Source: Piliocolobus tephrosceles (taxonomy: Eukaryota; Chordata; Mammalia; Primates; Cercopithecidae). Taken from it: DNA of 64,000 bases. Shown in pieces: positions 11,121-22,519 of this stretch. Below the pieces are notes generated by a model that searched no databases, had not been told where the DNA came from, and saw only the letters and a list, made by a program, of their open reading frames with translations. Position numbers and translations under genes: made by a program. The stretch covers positions 149,522,095 to 149,586,094 of the forward strand of contig NC_045438.1 in assembly GCF_002776525.5 (NCBI RefSeq), in the 5' to 3' direction. Position 1 is the first letter of the stretch, and every line of letters begins with the position of its first letter.

Positions 11121-12685
11121 GTATATTTTAGTCATTTCAGATGAAAATTTCTGAAACACATCACACACACTTTATCCTTGCTAAACATTTGATGTTTTCT
11201 TGATAACACTCAGTCCCCGTTCTAAAGACTACAGTATCATAGAGTAAATATCTCAACAAACTAAAAGAACCTTCTCCTTATACATTTCAGTAAATGGAGG
11301 AAACCACACTAAATTATCAGGTTTCATTTAAACCCAGGTCTCTAAGTATTGAAAAGAATTCTTTATGTTTACATTTTTGACTAATTAAAAACAACAAGAA
11401 ATAAAACCACTAATCTAGAAAAGTTTCCCAAATAGGAATCACCACCCCTAAGAAGTGTGTGAGATTTGTATGAAAATCCATTAGAAGCAGATCCATTTCC
11501 CCTAGTTGCACCTTCAGTCTTGAGATGATCTAGATCTGCTGCTGCTGCTGCTGCTTATTATTATTTGGTAGTAACATGATAAATGCAGGGCCAGCAAAAA
11601 ATGGCGGGAAAAGGCTGAGACTTACCAAACCACAGACTTTGAGACACAGTTGAGTTTTCGTTTCTTCTCAGTCTGTGCCTGAGGTGAATGAAGGTCAGAA
11701 TGACCCTCATAGAAAATTCCAGCTCCCATTCTGACTCAGAAAAAGAGAAGGTATCATTGTTGGAGCTGGAAATGGCGGGGGTACGTTGATTTGGGGTGAC
11801 AAAAGTACACAGTGTACTACCTTTCCTTTTAGGAACATGTTAAAATGGTTCTAATAGAATTGTATCCCTTTATAAATTAGCAATTGTTTTTGTTCTCCAC
11901 CATTTCAGCCCCAAGGCAGTCATGGAATTGCCCATTGGTTAAGAAACATATGATGCCGGCTCCCAGGCTCGGAACACCCATGTGTCACAGACTGAAACTT
12001 ACACTCATTAGCTACCTCTCCGGGATAATATTTTCCCTGACTCCTTCCTTGTCTGTTAATGCCTAGACAGCCTCTGTTCAGATCTCACTGGGCCCCAGCT
12101 CAATGCAGCTGCAAGCACATTCGCTGAAGGGTCACTTAGTGCTCAGTCTGAAGCTCTGATTTTGTACATAACCAGCCTTTTAATGACAAATGGCCATTCT
12201 GTCTCGAATCCCACAGCCATGAATGACGCGAGAGATTCGGTCTTACAATCTGTTGAATGCCCATGTTGCTCATTCTTTTATTTTTGAATTTTGACTAGAG
12301 TATTTTTATATGTTATAAATATGTATATGTATATAATATATAAAGTTATTTAACCCACTATAAAGATTATTGAAGGAATTGTGAAAAGCTATCACTAATC
12401 CAACTTGCAATTGGACAACATCTTGATTTCTTCCATAATTTATTCTTCAGCTCAGGTCTATCATTCTGCCTCTCTAGAATATCCGACGTATCAACATTCG
12501 CCTAGTGAGCACTACTTTCATTGCCCACTTTCTTGGGCTCATGTACTGCCTCCACCTCCTTTTGTCACTAGCTATGGCCTTGCTGACCCCCTCCTCCATA
12601 GGCTAGCCCATTAGCAACCCCCACATCAGTAGTAATTTTCACTTGCTTTTCAAATTATTTACAGAAAAACATAAGCCATGAATCT
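11121..12685. other. Unique sequence with a short CTG/TTA run
   Basis: Apart from a short CTG run (about 11537-11553) followed by TTA units, and an AT-rich patch around 12310-12350, I see nothing that belongs to a named family. No exon-like structure is evident. Confidence 0.5.
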
Positions 12686-12689
12686 CCTA

Positions 12690-12795
12690 GAATCTGGTAG
12701 ATTTTTCTGTGGTGATGGAAACATCCAATACAGTAGGCACTACCCACATGTGGCTATTGAGCACTTGAACCCTTAAACATGAATAGTGTGGTGGA
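12690..12795. mobile_element. Probable DNA-transposon fossil fragment
   Basis: The run GTGGTGATGGAAACATCCAA with GTAGGCACTACCCACATGTG and GGCTATTGAGCACTTGAACC is a familiar mammalian dispersed motif that I associate with a non-autonomous hAT element. Only part of it is present, and the subfamily is not assigned. Confidence 0.5.
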
Positions 12796-12799
12796 TGGA

Positions 12800-13857
12800 T
12801 TTCGACAGGTTTCATCCCTGCAGGCAGAGGATGGGCTCCTCTTAAAACCACTTCTAAAATGGTAAGTCTAAATATAAGTACCTGTGAAGGTACTTACATT
12901 CAGGGATTCTGTTTTTCTCTTGTTGTTTGAAAAATGGACCATATACAATTTCCTACATAAAGCTACATTAGATTGTTATCTTTTCACTAATCCATTTTCC
13001 TGGTTACAGCTACTAAAACCATGAAATGAAACTTGTGTTCAGCAGCCCATAGAGAAAGCAGCAAGCAATCAGCTAGATGACACTCTACCCCAAATACATA
13101 TAATTAACAACGAACTCAATGCCATAAATGAGAGGTTTCAGACAATGATCAGAACATGAATCTGGGTTTACCATACATATAAAATGTCTTTAGAGGATAC
13201 CAAAAGCCTGTAGGTCAGAAGCTCCAAGATGGGAAAAGTAGTCTTAGTAAGACAACATAGTGACTGTTGAGACTAAATCCTCATGAGAAGAGGGTTCTTG
13301 AGAAAGCAAAACAAGCCATCCACAGAGAGAAAGTAGAAGAGTTAAAGTCAGGATTGTTATAATTCTTTCCATATAGTAGTATCCTTTCTTCAAATATTTA
13401 TGTTAAGTCATTCATAGAGCATTAATGTTTTAGAGAAAGCTAAATATTATAGGAGACAGGCAATGAGAGAAATGAGAACCCCAGCAACGAATGCCTTATA
13501 TTAAAAGTGACCACATCACTTCTCCTCTATAAAGCTTAAATTAATTATATACTAAATTGGGAAATTGAGACTCCTGGAGATAACATTCCTCTGGAATTTT
13601 ATGTGGCACTTCAAAGGCTTGAACTATTTATTAATAATTATATTCTACATCAAGCTATCTCAGAGTCAGTCAGTATAGCCCCTAGAATAAGAAGAAGTAA
13701 GAAACACAAGTCCTTGATATGTCTGTCATATGCTGTCCTCACATGTGGTACTCACAATAGGCCCATTGGCTTATTTGGGTTCCATGCTTCTCATGACATT
13801 TTATAGCTTGATCTAAAAAGAAAAAGTTTTATAGAACTAACTTAAAAAATTAGTAAT
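12800..13857. other. Unique non-coding sequence
   Basis: No recognisable repeat or coding exon. The open frame at 13603-13806 has no recognisable product. Confidence 0.45.
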
Positions 13858-14040
13858 CTTAACAATTATTATCATCATCTCATTCTTATTGAGTGCTGTG
13901 ACAGGAGCTGTTCTAAACAATTAACAATCATTAAACTTTTTTAATCCTCATGATAATCCTAGAGAGTGATGGGTTTTATTATCCCAATCTGCAAATGAGG
14001 CACAAAGACTTTAACAATAAGAAAGCAGGTAAATACCAAC
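13858..14040 (-). mobile_element. MIR, antisense
   Basis: Antisense MIR core: TTATTGAGTGCTGTGACAGG, TTAATCCTCATGATAATCCT, and the block TTATTATCCCAATCTGCAAA followed by GAGGCACAAAGACTTTAAC. It is an ancient tRNA-derived SINE, diverged but clear. Confidence 0.72.
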
Positions 14041-14387
14041 TTGGAACTGATTACTATGCATCCATTAAAAATCATGCTTTCTATAAATATTTAATCAATT
14101 GAAAAAATTCATGATATGTATAGGTAAGTACCAATAGTGGTAATTCAGAATAATCCTTTTTGATGGAAATGGGGAGACAGAAGGGAAGACAGAGACAGAA
14201 ACGAGAAGGACAGTCACCAAAATTGTACATATTTTACTTCTAGATAGTGGTTTTATTGCCCTTTTATGATTTGTATATTTTTCAATTTTTTCAGTGATTA
14301 TTACTTTAATAATCGCAAAATGTAATAATTTTTTAAATACTCATCTGATTTTCTTCCTATACTTAATCAAAGTGCTAGTCATAATGT
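14041..14387. other. Unique AT-rich sequence
   Basis: Nothing recognised except AT-rich tracts and purine-rich sequence around 14170-14210. Confidence 0.4.
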
Positions 14388-15240
14388 TTATTCATACAAC
14401 AAATATTTATGCAAGTCTTCTGTGCAAAGCATTGTTTTTGGGCTCTCAAGATACAGCAATAAACAAGGCTGACAATTATCCTACATGTTTTCATTCAAGT
14501 GACAGAAAACATAAACCATTAAACAAAAACACAAATAAGTCATTTCAGAATGCAATAAATACTGTAAAATAAAAAAGAACAGATGACATGATAGAGAATA
14601 AGAGGTGTGTGCGGTGGGGAGAGGTAAGCAGTTAATTTCAAAAGGATGCTCTAAGTGGACATTACTTAGGAGACATTTGCATTGAGACCTGAAGTATGGA
14701 AAAGAACCATTCAATGAGACAGTGAAAGGGTGATGACAGCAAGAATGGTAATACAGTATTCCAAAGATGGCAACAAGCTCAGCAAATTCAGAATACAGAC
14801 AGAGGCTCAGTGTGGCTAGAGTACAATGAAGAAGGAGAAGAGGCTGGGAAATAGGCAATGCCACATCAAGGAGGTCCAGGTAGGCCACAAAAAAAGTTGA
14901 ATTATTATTTGTTTATTTATTAGGTATTTTTTACATCCACTCTAGCTGTTGTGTAAACAATGAGCTATGGAATCCAAGAATAGAAGACCACAGCCAATTA
15001 GGAGGGTTAGAGATAATGATGACTTAGAAGAGTAGCACTACAAAGAAAGAGAAGTGAACAGATTAAATAATATTTTCAAAATACAGCATAAACTGTGTGG
15101 TGTTTTAGATGTAGGACATAAGTAAATAGTCAAGCAGAATGCATGGGATACAGGTTCAATCAATCAAGTAGATGGTGGTATCATTTGCTAATATGAAAAA
15201 GTTTAGAAAGAGATTAGGTTGTAGATGGAAATTGGAAGGA
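14388..15240 (-). mobile_element. Long L2 copy, antisense
   Basis: It begins with the antisense L2 3' end (TTCATACAACAAATATTTAT, GGGCTCTCAAGATACAGCAA) and continues through blocks such as TTGCATTGAGACCTGAAGTA, CTCAGTGTGGCTAGAGTACA and GTTTAGAAAGAGATTAGG. About 850 bp are retained. The 135-residue antisense frame at 14481-14888 lies in this L2 and is not a cellular gene. Confidence 0.7.
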
Positions 15241-15244
15241 AGAA

Positions 15245-16480
15245 TGACATTTTCAACACAAATGCATAAGCCTAAGTAACCACTACAACAATCAACTATA
15301 GAGCATTTCCATCATGCAAAAAACTTTCTCTGTGCCCTTCCCAATCAAGTCCCTAATCGTGACCCTAAACAATCACTGGTGCATTCTCATGGTAAATTAT
15401 TGTCTTTTTTAGAATTTCTATGTATTAAATTTGTGTTTAGAGTTCTTCACTCTATTTTTATTGTTGTTGTTGTTGTTTTTATAATTATCCATGTTGTTAT
15501 GTATATCAATATTCTGTATGTTTTATCAGATACAAATTTTATTATAAAATACGATATAGGCCGGGAGCGGTGGCTCAAGCCTGTAATCCTAGCACTTTGG
15601 GAGGCCGAGGCAGGCGGATCACGAGGTCAGGAGATCGAGACCATCCTGGCTAACACGGTGAAACCCCGTCTCTACTAAAAATACAAAAAAAAAAAATTAG
15701 CCGGGCATGGCGGCGGGCGCCTATAGTCCCAGCTACTCAGGAGGCTGAGGCAGGAGAACAGCGTGGACCCGGGAGGTGGAGCTTGCAGTGAGCTGAGATC
15801 GCGCCACTGCACCCCAGCCTGGGCGACAGAGCGAGACTCCATCTCAAAAATAAAATAAAATAAAATAAAATAAAATATAGTTCTGTATTATAAATAAAAC
15901 ATAACTTGCTTACCTTCATTTGTTGATGAATATTGAGTTATATTTACTTTGGTGGTATTGCGAATAAAGCTGTTATGAACATTCAGGTAAAAGACTTAGT
16001 GTAGATACATGTTTTCATTTCTCTGGGGTTGACACCTAGGAACAGAATTTCTGAGTCATATGGTAAGTGCGTGCTTAAGTTTAAACTGCCTAAATGTTCC
16101 CAAAGAATTTGTAAACTTTTACCTTCTTACAAACAATATATGAGAGTTCCAGTTGCTCTCCATTCCTCACCAACTCTTGATGTTTTCTATCTTTTTAAAT
16201 CTTTCTAGCGGTTGTAGAGTGGTATCCCATTGTTAAAGTCTGCATTTCCCTGGTGACTCAAAGCACATGTCTTCATTTGCTTAGTTCTTTCACTCAGCAA
16301 TATTTTGTACTTTTCAATATGTAATCTTATACATATATATTTTTAAAATTTATTCCTAAATATTTTCTTTTTAATGCTGCTGTAATAGTAAAATATTTTT
16401 AAATTTTATTGTTCATTTTTTTCTTGCTAGTATTCAAAATAAAATTAATTTTCACAATTTTTAAGGGAATGTTCAAACAG
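15245..16480 (-). mobile_element. Old L1M copy A, antisense, split by AluY
   Basis: Antisense L1M sequence: the GAGCATTTCCATCATGCAAA block, then after the AluY GAATAAAGCTGTTATGAACA and AGAATTTCTGAGTCATATGG. After a large internal deletion near 16285 it continues with upstream ORF2 sequence (TTTTAAAATTTATTCCTAAA, CTTGCTAGTATTCAAAATA). It is a coding relic only. It interlocks with a second antisense L1M starting near 16480. Confidence 0.75.
15559..15878 (+). mobile_element. AluY
   Basis: Full-length Alu with the diagnostic AluY blocks GGATCACGAGGTCAGGAGAT and GACCATCCTGGCTAACACGG, and the right arm GCGACAGAGCGAGACTCC. The tail is (AAAAT)n-like. CpG-rich positions are well kept, so it is the youngest Alu in the window. 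It sits in L1M copy A. Its presence indicates a catarrhine primate genome. Confidence 0.95.
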
Positions 16481-16641
16481 CAACATTTTACAGAGACCTT
16501 CCATATATCATCACTGATTCTATTGCTATCATTGTAATTGGTTTATCACATATCTATCCATCTATCCACTTATCTATCCATCTAATCCATATACATTTTT
16601 ATTCATTTCAAAATAAACTGCAGATATGATTTCTCTTTGTC

Positions 16642-16755
16642 TTTGTTTGTTTGTTTGTTTACTGTGTAGAAACAAGGCCTCACTATGTTGCCCAAGCTGG
16701 TCTTGGACTTCTGACCTTAAGGAATCCTCCCGTCTCAGTCACCACACCAGGCCTC
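16642..16755 (-). mobile_element. Alu fragment, antisense
   Basis: Antisense Alu segment: AACAAGGCCTCACTATGTTG, GCCCAAGCTGGTCTTGGACT and CACCACACCAGGCC, preceded by a TTTG-rich tail remnant. Much of the dimer is missing, so this is either a truncated or internally deleted Alu. Confidence 0.72.
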
Positions 16756-16996
16756 ACTTTGTCTTTGTATTTCAACATGCATATCATCTACTGAATTCAA
16801 TATATTTGATTTTATTTCTATTTTGATATAAACCGTACATTCAAATAATTGCACAAATATTACACGTGCATTCACTGAGTTTTGACAAATGCATGTACCT
16901 GCATATCTGAAATTCCTATCAAGATACAGACCATTATCATCAATCTAACCCTTTTGCAATATATTCTTCCCCTGCTGCTGAGAACATGAGAAGCAA

Positions 16997-17152
16997 CCTT
17001 CCTTCCTTCCTTTTTTCTTTCTTTCTTTCTCTTTCTTTTCTTTTTCTTCCTTTCTTCCTTCCTTCCTTCCTTTCTTTCTTCCTTCCTTCCTTCCTTTATC
17101 TTCCTTCCTTCCTTCTTTCCTTCCTTCCTTCCTTTCCTTTCTTTCTTTTTCA
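16997..17152. repeat. Pyrimidine-rich (CTTC/CTTT)n microsatellite
   Basis: About 155 bp of TTCC and TTTC units, strongly strand-asymmetric. It sits where an L1M 3' region continues on both sides. The reading frames on either strand here (poly-Lys/Glu/Arg or poly-Ser/Phe/Leu) are artefacts of the repeat. Such tracts are usually length-polymorphic. Confidence 0.9.
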
Positions 17153-17404
17153 CACTATAAAATTATTTGGGATATTCCACAATTTCATATAACTCTGATC
17201 AAATAGTTTATCAGTTGCATAAGACTTATTTTACTTAGCCTAATGGTTTTTGTTATTTCATGTAACAGTAGTTTGTTCCTTTCTTTTGAATTAATACTAC
17301 TCTAACATATGAACATACCACAATTTGCTGGTCCATTCTTCTATAAATAAGCTATGTCCAGTTTCTTGGCCATTATGAATAAAACTGCCATGAAAATTCA
17401 TGTA

Positions 17405-17715
17405 CAATTATTTGCCACATAATCATGATTTGGTCAATGATGGAGCATATACAGTAGAGGTCCCATAATATTATAATGAAGCATATAGAAACCTGATGCA
17501 TGTCATTTGATATTGGCATTGCAGATCAAGCAGGGGAAATGATTAATATTCAGTAATGGTGCTGGGACATTTGGTTTCCGTATATATGTATGTACCATCT
17601 AGATTTGTGTAAGTACACTCTGTTATTACACAACAAAATCACTTAATGATGCATTTCTAATGTTTAATGATGCGTTTCTCAGAACATATCCCCATCATTA
17701 AGTGACACATGGTTG
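17405..17715 (-). mobile_element. MER2-type Tigger fossil (TcMar)
   Basis: A nearly full-length non-autonomous element of about 311 bp flanked on each side by TA (17403-17404 and 17716-17717). Recognisable blocks are GGTCCCATAATATTATAATG, TGTGTAAGTACACTCTGTTA and ATCCCCATCATTAAGTGACA. The ends form imperfect inverted repeats. It lies inside L1M copy B, so it inserted after that L1. Strand follows my memory of the consensus and is less certain than the identity. Confidence 0.78.
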
Positions 17716-18504
17716 TATTTGTTTTGGGAACATGTTTTAATTTATTTTAGGTTGAAATCTAGAAGTAACGTTACTTGGTCCTGAGGTAGGTATATTTATT
17801 TTGATAAGAAACCACCAGAATTTTATCTCCAGATGCTGAACCATCTTATATCACAACCAACGATGCACAGAAGTTCTTGTTATTCCACATCCTTGATAGC
17901 ATTTGGTTTTGTCCAGTTTTAAAATGTTAGCAGGTATGTAATAACACATACTGTAGTTTTTATTTTTATTTCTCTAATAATTAATGACATCGAACATCTC
18001 TTTATGTGCTCATTGCTCCTTCATATATCTTCTTTTAGGAAGTATATGGACAAATCTTTTGATCATTTTAATTGCATTGCCTTTTTTCTTCTAAATTTAG
18101 GAATTATTTATAAATCTTGGATATCAGTCCTTCATCCAATATATATTACAAGTGTTTTTCTCTGTGCAGCTTATCTATTCATTTTAATGGTCCTTTTTAT
18201 TAGTAGGAATTTGTAGATTCTATGAAGATTAATATACCATATTTCACTACACAGTTATTTTGTTCTGTGACCTATCTAAATTATCTTTGCCTACTTTCAA
18301 GTGATGAAAAATCTTCTTATGAGTCTTCTAAAAGTTTTGCCGTTTTATTCTTTACATGTAAGCCCATGATCTATTTCAAATTAAATTTTATGTGTGGTGT
18401 GAGGTAAGGGTTGAAGCTTATTTTTTCCATATTATTCCAGCACTATTTATTAAAAAGATTTTTTCTCCCAATTGGACTATATTGTTTTAGCATCTTAAGT
18501 AATT

Positions 18505-19195
18505 AACTTAAGTTTTATTTTCTTAATATATCATAATTTTATATATTTATGGGGTACATTGTGATGTTCTATGTATATATTGTATAATGATCAAATCAGA
18601 GTAATTAGAATATCCATCACTTTAAATACTTGTCTTTTTTTGTGGTGAGAACATTCAAAATCATCTCTTCTGGATATTTTGAAATATAAAATACATTGTT
18701 AACTATAGTTACCCTACTGTGTAATAGAACACCAGAACTTATTCCTGCTGTCTAACTGTAACTTTGTATCCATTGACTAACTTCTCCCCATCCCTCCCAC
18801 CCCCCTGCTCTCCTCGGCCTCTGGTAACCTGTATTTAACTTTCTACTTCCATGAGATCAACATTTTTAGATTACACATTTGAGTGATATCATGCAGTATT
18901 TGTCCTTTTGTGCTTGTCTTATTTCACTTCATATAATGTTCTCCAGGCTCATCCATGTTGTACAAATGACAGGATTTCATTATTTTATTTATTATTTTTA
19001 TTATTTTTTTGAGATGGAGTCTTGCTCTGTTGCCCAGGCTGGAGTGCGGTGATACAATCTCCACTCGGCTTGGCCTCTCATAGTGCTAGGATTACAGGAG
19101 TGAGCCATTGTGCCCAGCCGGATTTTATTGTTTTTTATGACTGAATAGCATTCCATTGTGTGCGTGTGTGTGTGTGTGTGTGTGTCACATTTTTT
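18505..19195 (-). mobile_element. L1 copy C 3' end, antisense
   Basis: Antisense L1 3' UTR: ATTTATGGGGTACATTGTGA, CTCCTCGGCCTCTGGTAACC, CCATGAGATCAACATTTTTA and, after an Alu fragment, CATTCCATTGTGTGCG. It ends in a short TG run at about 19160-19183 and is cut off by the next L1 insertion. Confidence 0.75.
18999..19118 (-). mobile_element. Internally deleted Alu, antisense
   Basis: It starts TTTTTTGAGATGGAGTCTTG and reads through GTTGCCCAGGCTGGAGTGC, then jumps directly to GGCCTCTCATAGTGCTAGGA and ends GAGCCATTGTGCCCAGCC. Only about 120 bp of the dimer remain, so the middle is deleted. It is nested in L1 copy C. Confidence 0.82.
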
Positions 19196-19204
19196 AAAAG
19201 ATTC

Positions 19205-19969
19205 TTGATTTTTTTTTAACTTTTAAGTTAGGCTCAGGGGTACAGGTGCAGATCTATTACATAGGTAAACTGTGTGCCACGGGGCTCTGGGGTACAGATA
19301 ATTTCATCATCCACGTAATAAGCACAGTACCCAATAGGTATTTTTTCTGATCCTCTCCTTCCTCCTACCCTCCACTCTCAAGTTGGCCCCAGATCTGTTG
19401 TTTCCCTCCTAGCATCCATGTGTTCTCATTGTTTAGCTCCTACTTATAAATGAGAACATGTGGTATTTGGTTTTCTGTTCCTGTGTTAGTTTGCTTAGGA
19501 TAATGGCCTCCAGCTCTATCCATGTTACTGCAAAGGATATTATTTTGTTCTTTTTATGGCTGCAAAGTATTCCTATGTATACCACATTTTTCAATCCATT
19601 CATTCATTGATAGATACCTAGGTTGATTCCATATCTTGGCTATTGTGAAAGTGCAACAATAAACATGGGAGTGCAGGTATCTCTTTGAAATACTGATTTC
19701 CTTTCCCTCAGACATATATGCAGCAGTGGAATTGTTGGATCATATGGTACTTATATATTTAATTTTCTGAGGAACCTTGATGGACAATAGGAATGTGCTA
19801 GTCCAATAATGAATGCACTTATTTACATTCCCACCAACAGTATATGAGCTCCCCTTTCTCTATATCCTTGCACATATTTGTTATTTTTTTGTCTCTTTGA
19901 TAACAACCATTCTAACTGGGGTGAGATCATATCTCATTGTGGTTTTGATCTGCAGTTCAATGATGCTTA
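19205..19969 (-). mobile_element. L1 copy D, 3' segment, antisense
   Basis: Antisense L1 3' end: GGCTCAGGGGTACAGGTGCA, then AATGAGAACATGTGGTATTT, GCTATTGTGAAAGTGCAAC, and the ORF2 C-terminal region ending near CTGGGGTGAGATCATATCTC. A T-rich start at about 19205-19217 corresponds to its poly-A tail. At about 19970 the orientation flips, and sense ORF2 sequence follows. This is the expected product of a 5' inversion (twin priming). Confidence 0.78.
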
Positions 19970-20356
19970 GTAATAAAGATCAGAGCAGAAATAAACAAAA
20001 ATACAAATTAAAAATACTAAAGACCGATGAAATGAAGAGTTGGTTTTTTCAAAAGATAAACAAAATAGACAAATCTTTAGCTAGAGTAAGAAGAAAAGAG
20101 AGAAAACTCAAATAAAATCAGAGGTGAAAAAGGAGACCTCACAATTGATACCACAGAAATACACAGGATAAGTTGTTTATAATAAAACAACTACATACTG
20201 AGAAATTGGAAAACTTAGAAGAAATGGATAAATTCCTACATACATACAACCTCCCAAGACTGAACCATGATGAAACAGAAAACCTGAACAGGCCAATAAT
20301 AAGTAACAAGATTGAATCAGTAACAAAAAGACTTCCATCAAAAACTCCCAGTACAA
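19970..20356 (+). mobile_element. L1 copy D, inverted 5' segment (part 1)
   Basis: Sense ORF2 sequence starting AAAGATCAGAGCAGAAATAA, with GAAGAGTTGGTTTTTTCAAA and AACCTGAACAGGCCAATAAT. Its orientation is opposite to the 3' segment on its left. The open frame at 19813-20115 straddles the switch and is not a gene. Interrupted at about 20357 by a second L1 3' end. Confidence 0.72.
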
Positions 20357-20920
20357 ATAAAATAAAAAGAATGAATAAGACCTTATACTTGATGGCACAA
20401 GAGGGCTACAGTCAATACAAATTTAACTGGACGGGCATGGTGGCTCATGCCTGTAATCCTAACATTTTGGGAGGCTGAGGCAGGTGGATCACTTGAGGCC
20501 AGGAGTTCAAGACCAGCCTGGCCAACATAGCAAAGCTCCATCTCCACTAAAAAATACAAAAAATTAGCCAGGTGTTGTGACACATGCCTGTAATCCCAGC
20601 TACTCAGGAGGCTGAGGTATGAGAATTGCTTGAACCCGGGAGGCAGAGGTGGCAGTGAGCAAAGATAGTACCACTGCACTCCAGCCTGGGTGACAGAGCA
20701 AGACTCTATCTTGACTAAATAAATAAATAACAGTAAATAGAATTTAATTGTACATTACAAAATAACTGAAAAAGTATAATTAGATTGTTTGTAAGACAAA
20801 GGATAAATGCAATTTTTCTGATATTATTGTGCATTGCATGTCTGTACCAAAATGCCTCATGTACCCCATAAAAATGTATACCTAATACATACCCACAAAA
20901 ATTAGAAATTAAACTAAAAA
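20357..20920 (+). mobile_element. L1 copy E 3' end nested in copy D
   Basis: A short sense L1 3' end: GAATGAATAAGACCTTATAC, GATGGCACAAGAGGGCTACA, then after an AluS TTTAATTGTACATTACAAAA, GGATAAATGCAATTTTTC and CATACCCACAAAAATTAGAA with an A-rich tail. It sits within the inverted ORF2 segment of copy D, which resumes at about 20921. Confidence 0.75.
20429..20730 (+). mobile_element. AluS nested in L1 copy E
   Basis: Full Alu dimer (GGACGGGCATGGTGGCTCAT start, TCCAGCCTGGGTGACAGAGC near the end) with a (AAAT)n tail. Flanks AATTTAACT (20420-20428) and AATTTAATT (20741-20749) look like the target duplication. It is the innermost layer of a three-level nest. Confidence 0.88.
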
Positions 20921-21330
20921 GAAAAAGCCAAGGATCCAAGACTTCACAGCTGAATTCTACCAAATATTTAAAAATGAACTAATACCAATTCTTTTCAAAC
21001 TATTACAAAAATAATGAAGTGGAGAGAATTCTTCCAAACTCCTTGCAAGAAGTAAGCATTACGATGATACCAAAACCAGAAAAAAGACCACCACAACAAC
21101 AAAAAGCTGCAGGCTGATATCCCTGATGAACACAGATGTAAAAATTCTCAACACAATACTAGCACGCCCAATTCAACAGCACCTCAAAAAGATCATTCAC
21201 AATGATCAAGTGGAATTCGTTCCTGTAATGCAAGAATGATTCAACACACACAAATCAATAAGCAAAATACATTATATTAACAGAATGAAGGACAAAAACC
21301 ATATGATCATCTCAAGTAATTTTAGACCTC
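20921..21330 (+). mobile_element. L1 copy D, inverted 5' segment (part 2)
   Basis: Sense ORF2 sequence continues exactly where part 1 stopped in the consensus: ACTTCACAGCTGAATTCTAC, AGGCTGATATCCCTGATGAA, CATATGATCATCTCAAGTAA. It ends near 21330, which is the 5' boundary of copy D. A related T/A motif occurs at both outer borders (CATTTTTTAAAA-like at 19188 and 21360), possibly the target duplication. Confidence 0.7.
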
Positions 21331-21364
21331 ACTTCTAGTAAAATCATTTAAAGCTATACATTTT

Positions 21365-22340
21365 TTTAAAATCACTACACTAACTGTATCTCATATATTT
21401 TGATATGTTGAGTTTTAATATTTATTATTTTCAGAATATTTTTAAATGCCTATAATTTCCTATTTGACCCATAGATCACTTAAAATGTATTGTTTAATTT
21501 CTAAATGTTTGAAGGTTTCCTAGATAACACATTTTATTAATTTTTGTTTTAATGCATTCAGTGTAAAAGGACATGCTGTGCATGATTTCAGTTCTTTCAA
21601 ATGTACTGAGTCTTGTTTCACGACCCCATAAATAGTATATCTTGGACAGTGTATCATGTATCATGTGCACTTGAAAAAAATATGTTTTGTAGTTTCTTGT
21701 CAATTTACCTGATAGTGCTGTTCAGATCATGTAGGTCTTTACTGATTGTTTTGTCTAGTTGTCCTGTTAAGCACAAAGAGATAAGGGTCTAGTTTCACCC
21801 TTTTGCAAATGGATATCCAGCTTTCTCAACACTATTTATTGAAGAGACTGTCCTTTCCCTAATGCATGTCCTTGGTATCTTTGTCTAGTGCAGAGAATTC
21901 GGAGTTCAAATCTCCCCCTGTGGTCTTGTGGAAATCTTCATTTCTCCTTGCATTTCTGTCAATTTTTGCTTTCAACATTTTTAGGTTCTGTTATTAAGTA
22001 AATACAAACATATGGCCATTACTTCTTCCTAATTAATTAGCCCTTTTATCATTATTAAATGTTTCTTTTTATCTTTTGGTAATATTCACTATTTTGACAT
22101 TTATTTTATTAATATAGCTATTATAGTCTTCTTATATTTATTCTTGACATATTTTTTCCCATGCACTTTCAGGCCATACATGACTTTGTGTTAAGTTGTA
22201 TCTCTTGTTTACAGCATAAAGTTGGTCTTACTTTTTATCTGTTCTATTTTTGTCTTTTAATTAGCATGCATAATTCATTAATATTTTATGTAGTTTGTAA
22301 TGTGATTAAAATTAGGTATACTGCTTTGTTTTCTGTGTGT
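21365..22340 (-). mobile_element. Old L1M ORF2 region, antisense, mosaic
   Basis: Antisense L1M ORF2 sequence: ATTTCAGTTCTTTCAAATGT, ATCATGTGCACTTGAAAAAA, TTCTGTCAATTTTTGCTTTC. Between about 21776 and 21895 a block from a different part of L1 (GAGATAAGGGTCTAGTTTCA, CACTATTTATTGAAGAGACT) interrupts the order, so two L1 fragments are joined here. Confidence 0.65.
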
Positions 22341-22519
22341 TCATTCTTTTTGTCTTTCCAACTTTCCTTTTTAGGATTCTTGTATATTATCTTGATAATG
22401 ACTATGAACTGTGAAAATTTCACAGAAGTTGTATCTCCTTTGTGGACTTCTTTATGTGTGTGGAAATGCCAATGAAAACAATTACAGTAAAGAGTTTTAG
22501 GGAACTATTAGAGCTCCTC

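Larger units (their letters stand above)
16480..18497 (-). mobile_element. Old L1M copy B, antisense, with four nested insertions or expansions
   Basis: It starts with an antisense L1M 3' UTR (ACATTTTACAGAGACCTTCC), continues after an Alu fragment (GTTTTGACAAATGCATGTAC), a pyrimidine microsatellite (from 16997) and a MER2 (17405-17715), then runs through ORF2-derived sequence (TGTGGTGTGAGGTAAGGG, CACTATTTATTAAAAAG) to an abrupt end near 18497. It contains no long frame. Confidence 0.72.

Noticed and set aside
11537..11553. CTG triplet run
   Set aside because: Only about five units, no coding or transcribed context; too short to be notable.
14481..14888. 135-residue antisense open frame
   Set aside because: It lies in an antisense-oriented L2 3' region; no L2 protein signature is readable and the region is old.
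16872..17192. Lys/Glu/Arg-rich and Ser/Phe/Leu-rich open frames
   Set aside because: Translations of the CTTC/CTTT microsatellite on its two strands.
20383..20679. 98-residue antisense open frame
   Set aside because: Antisense Alu translation within the AluS at 20429-20730.
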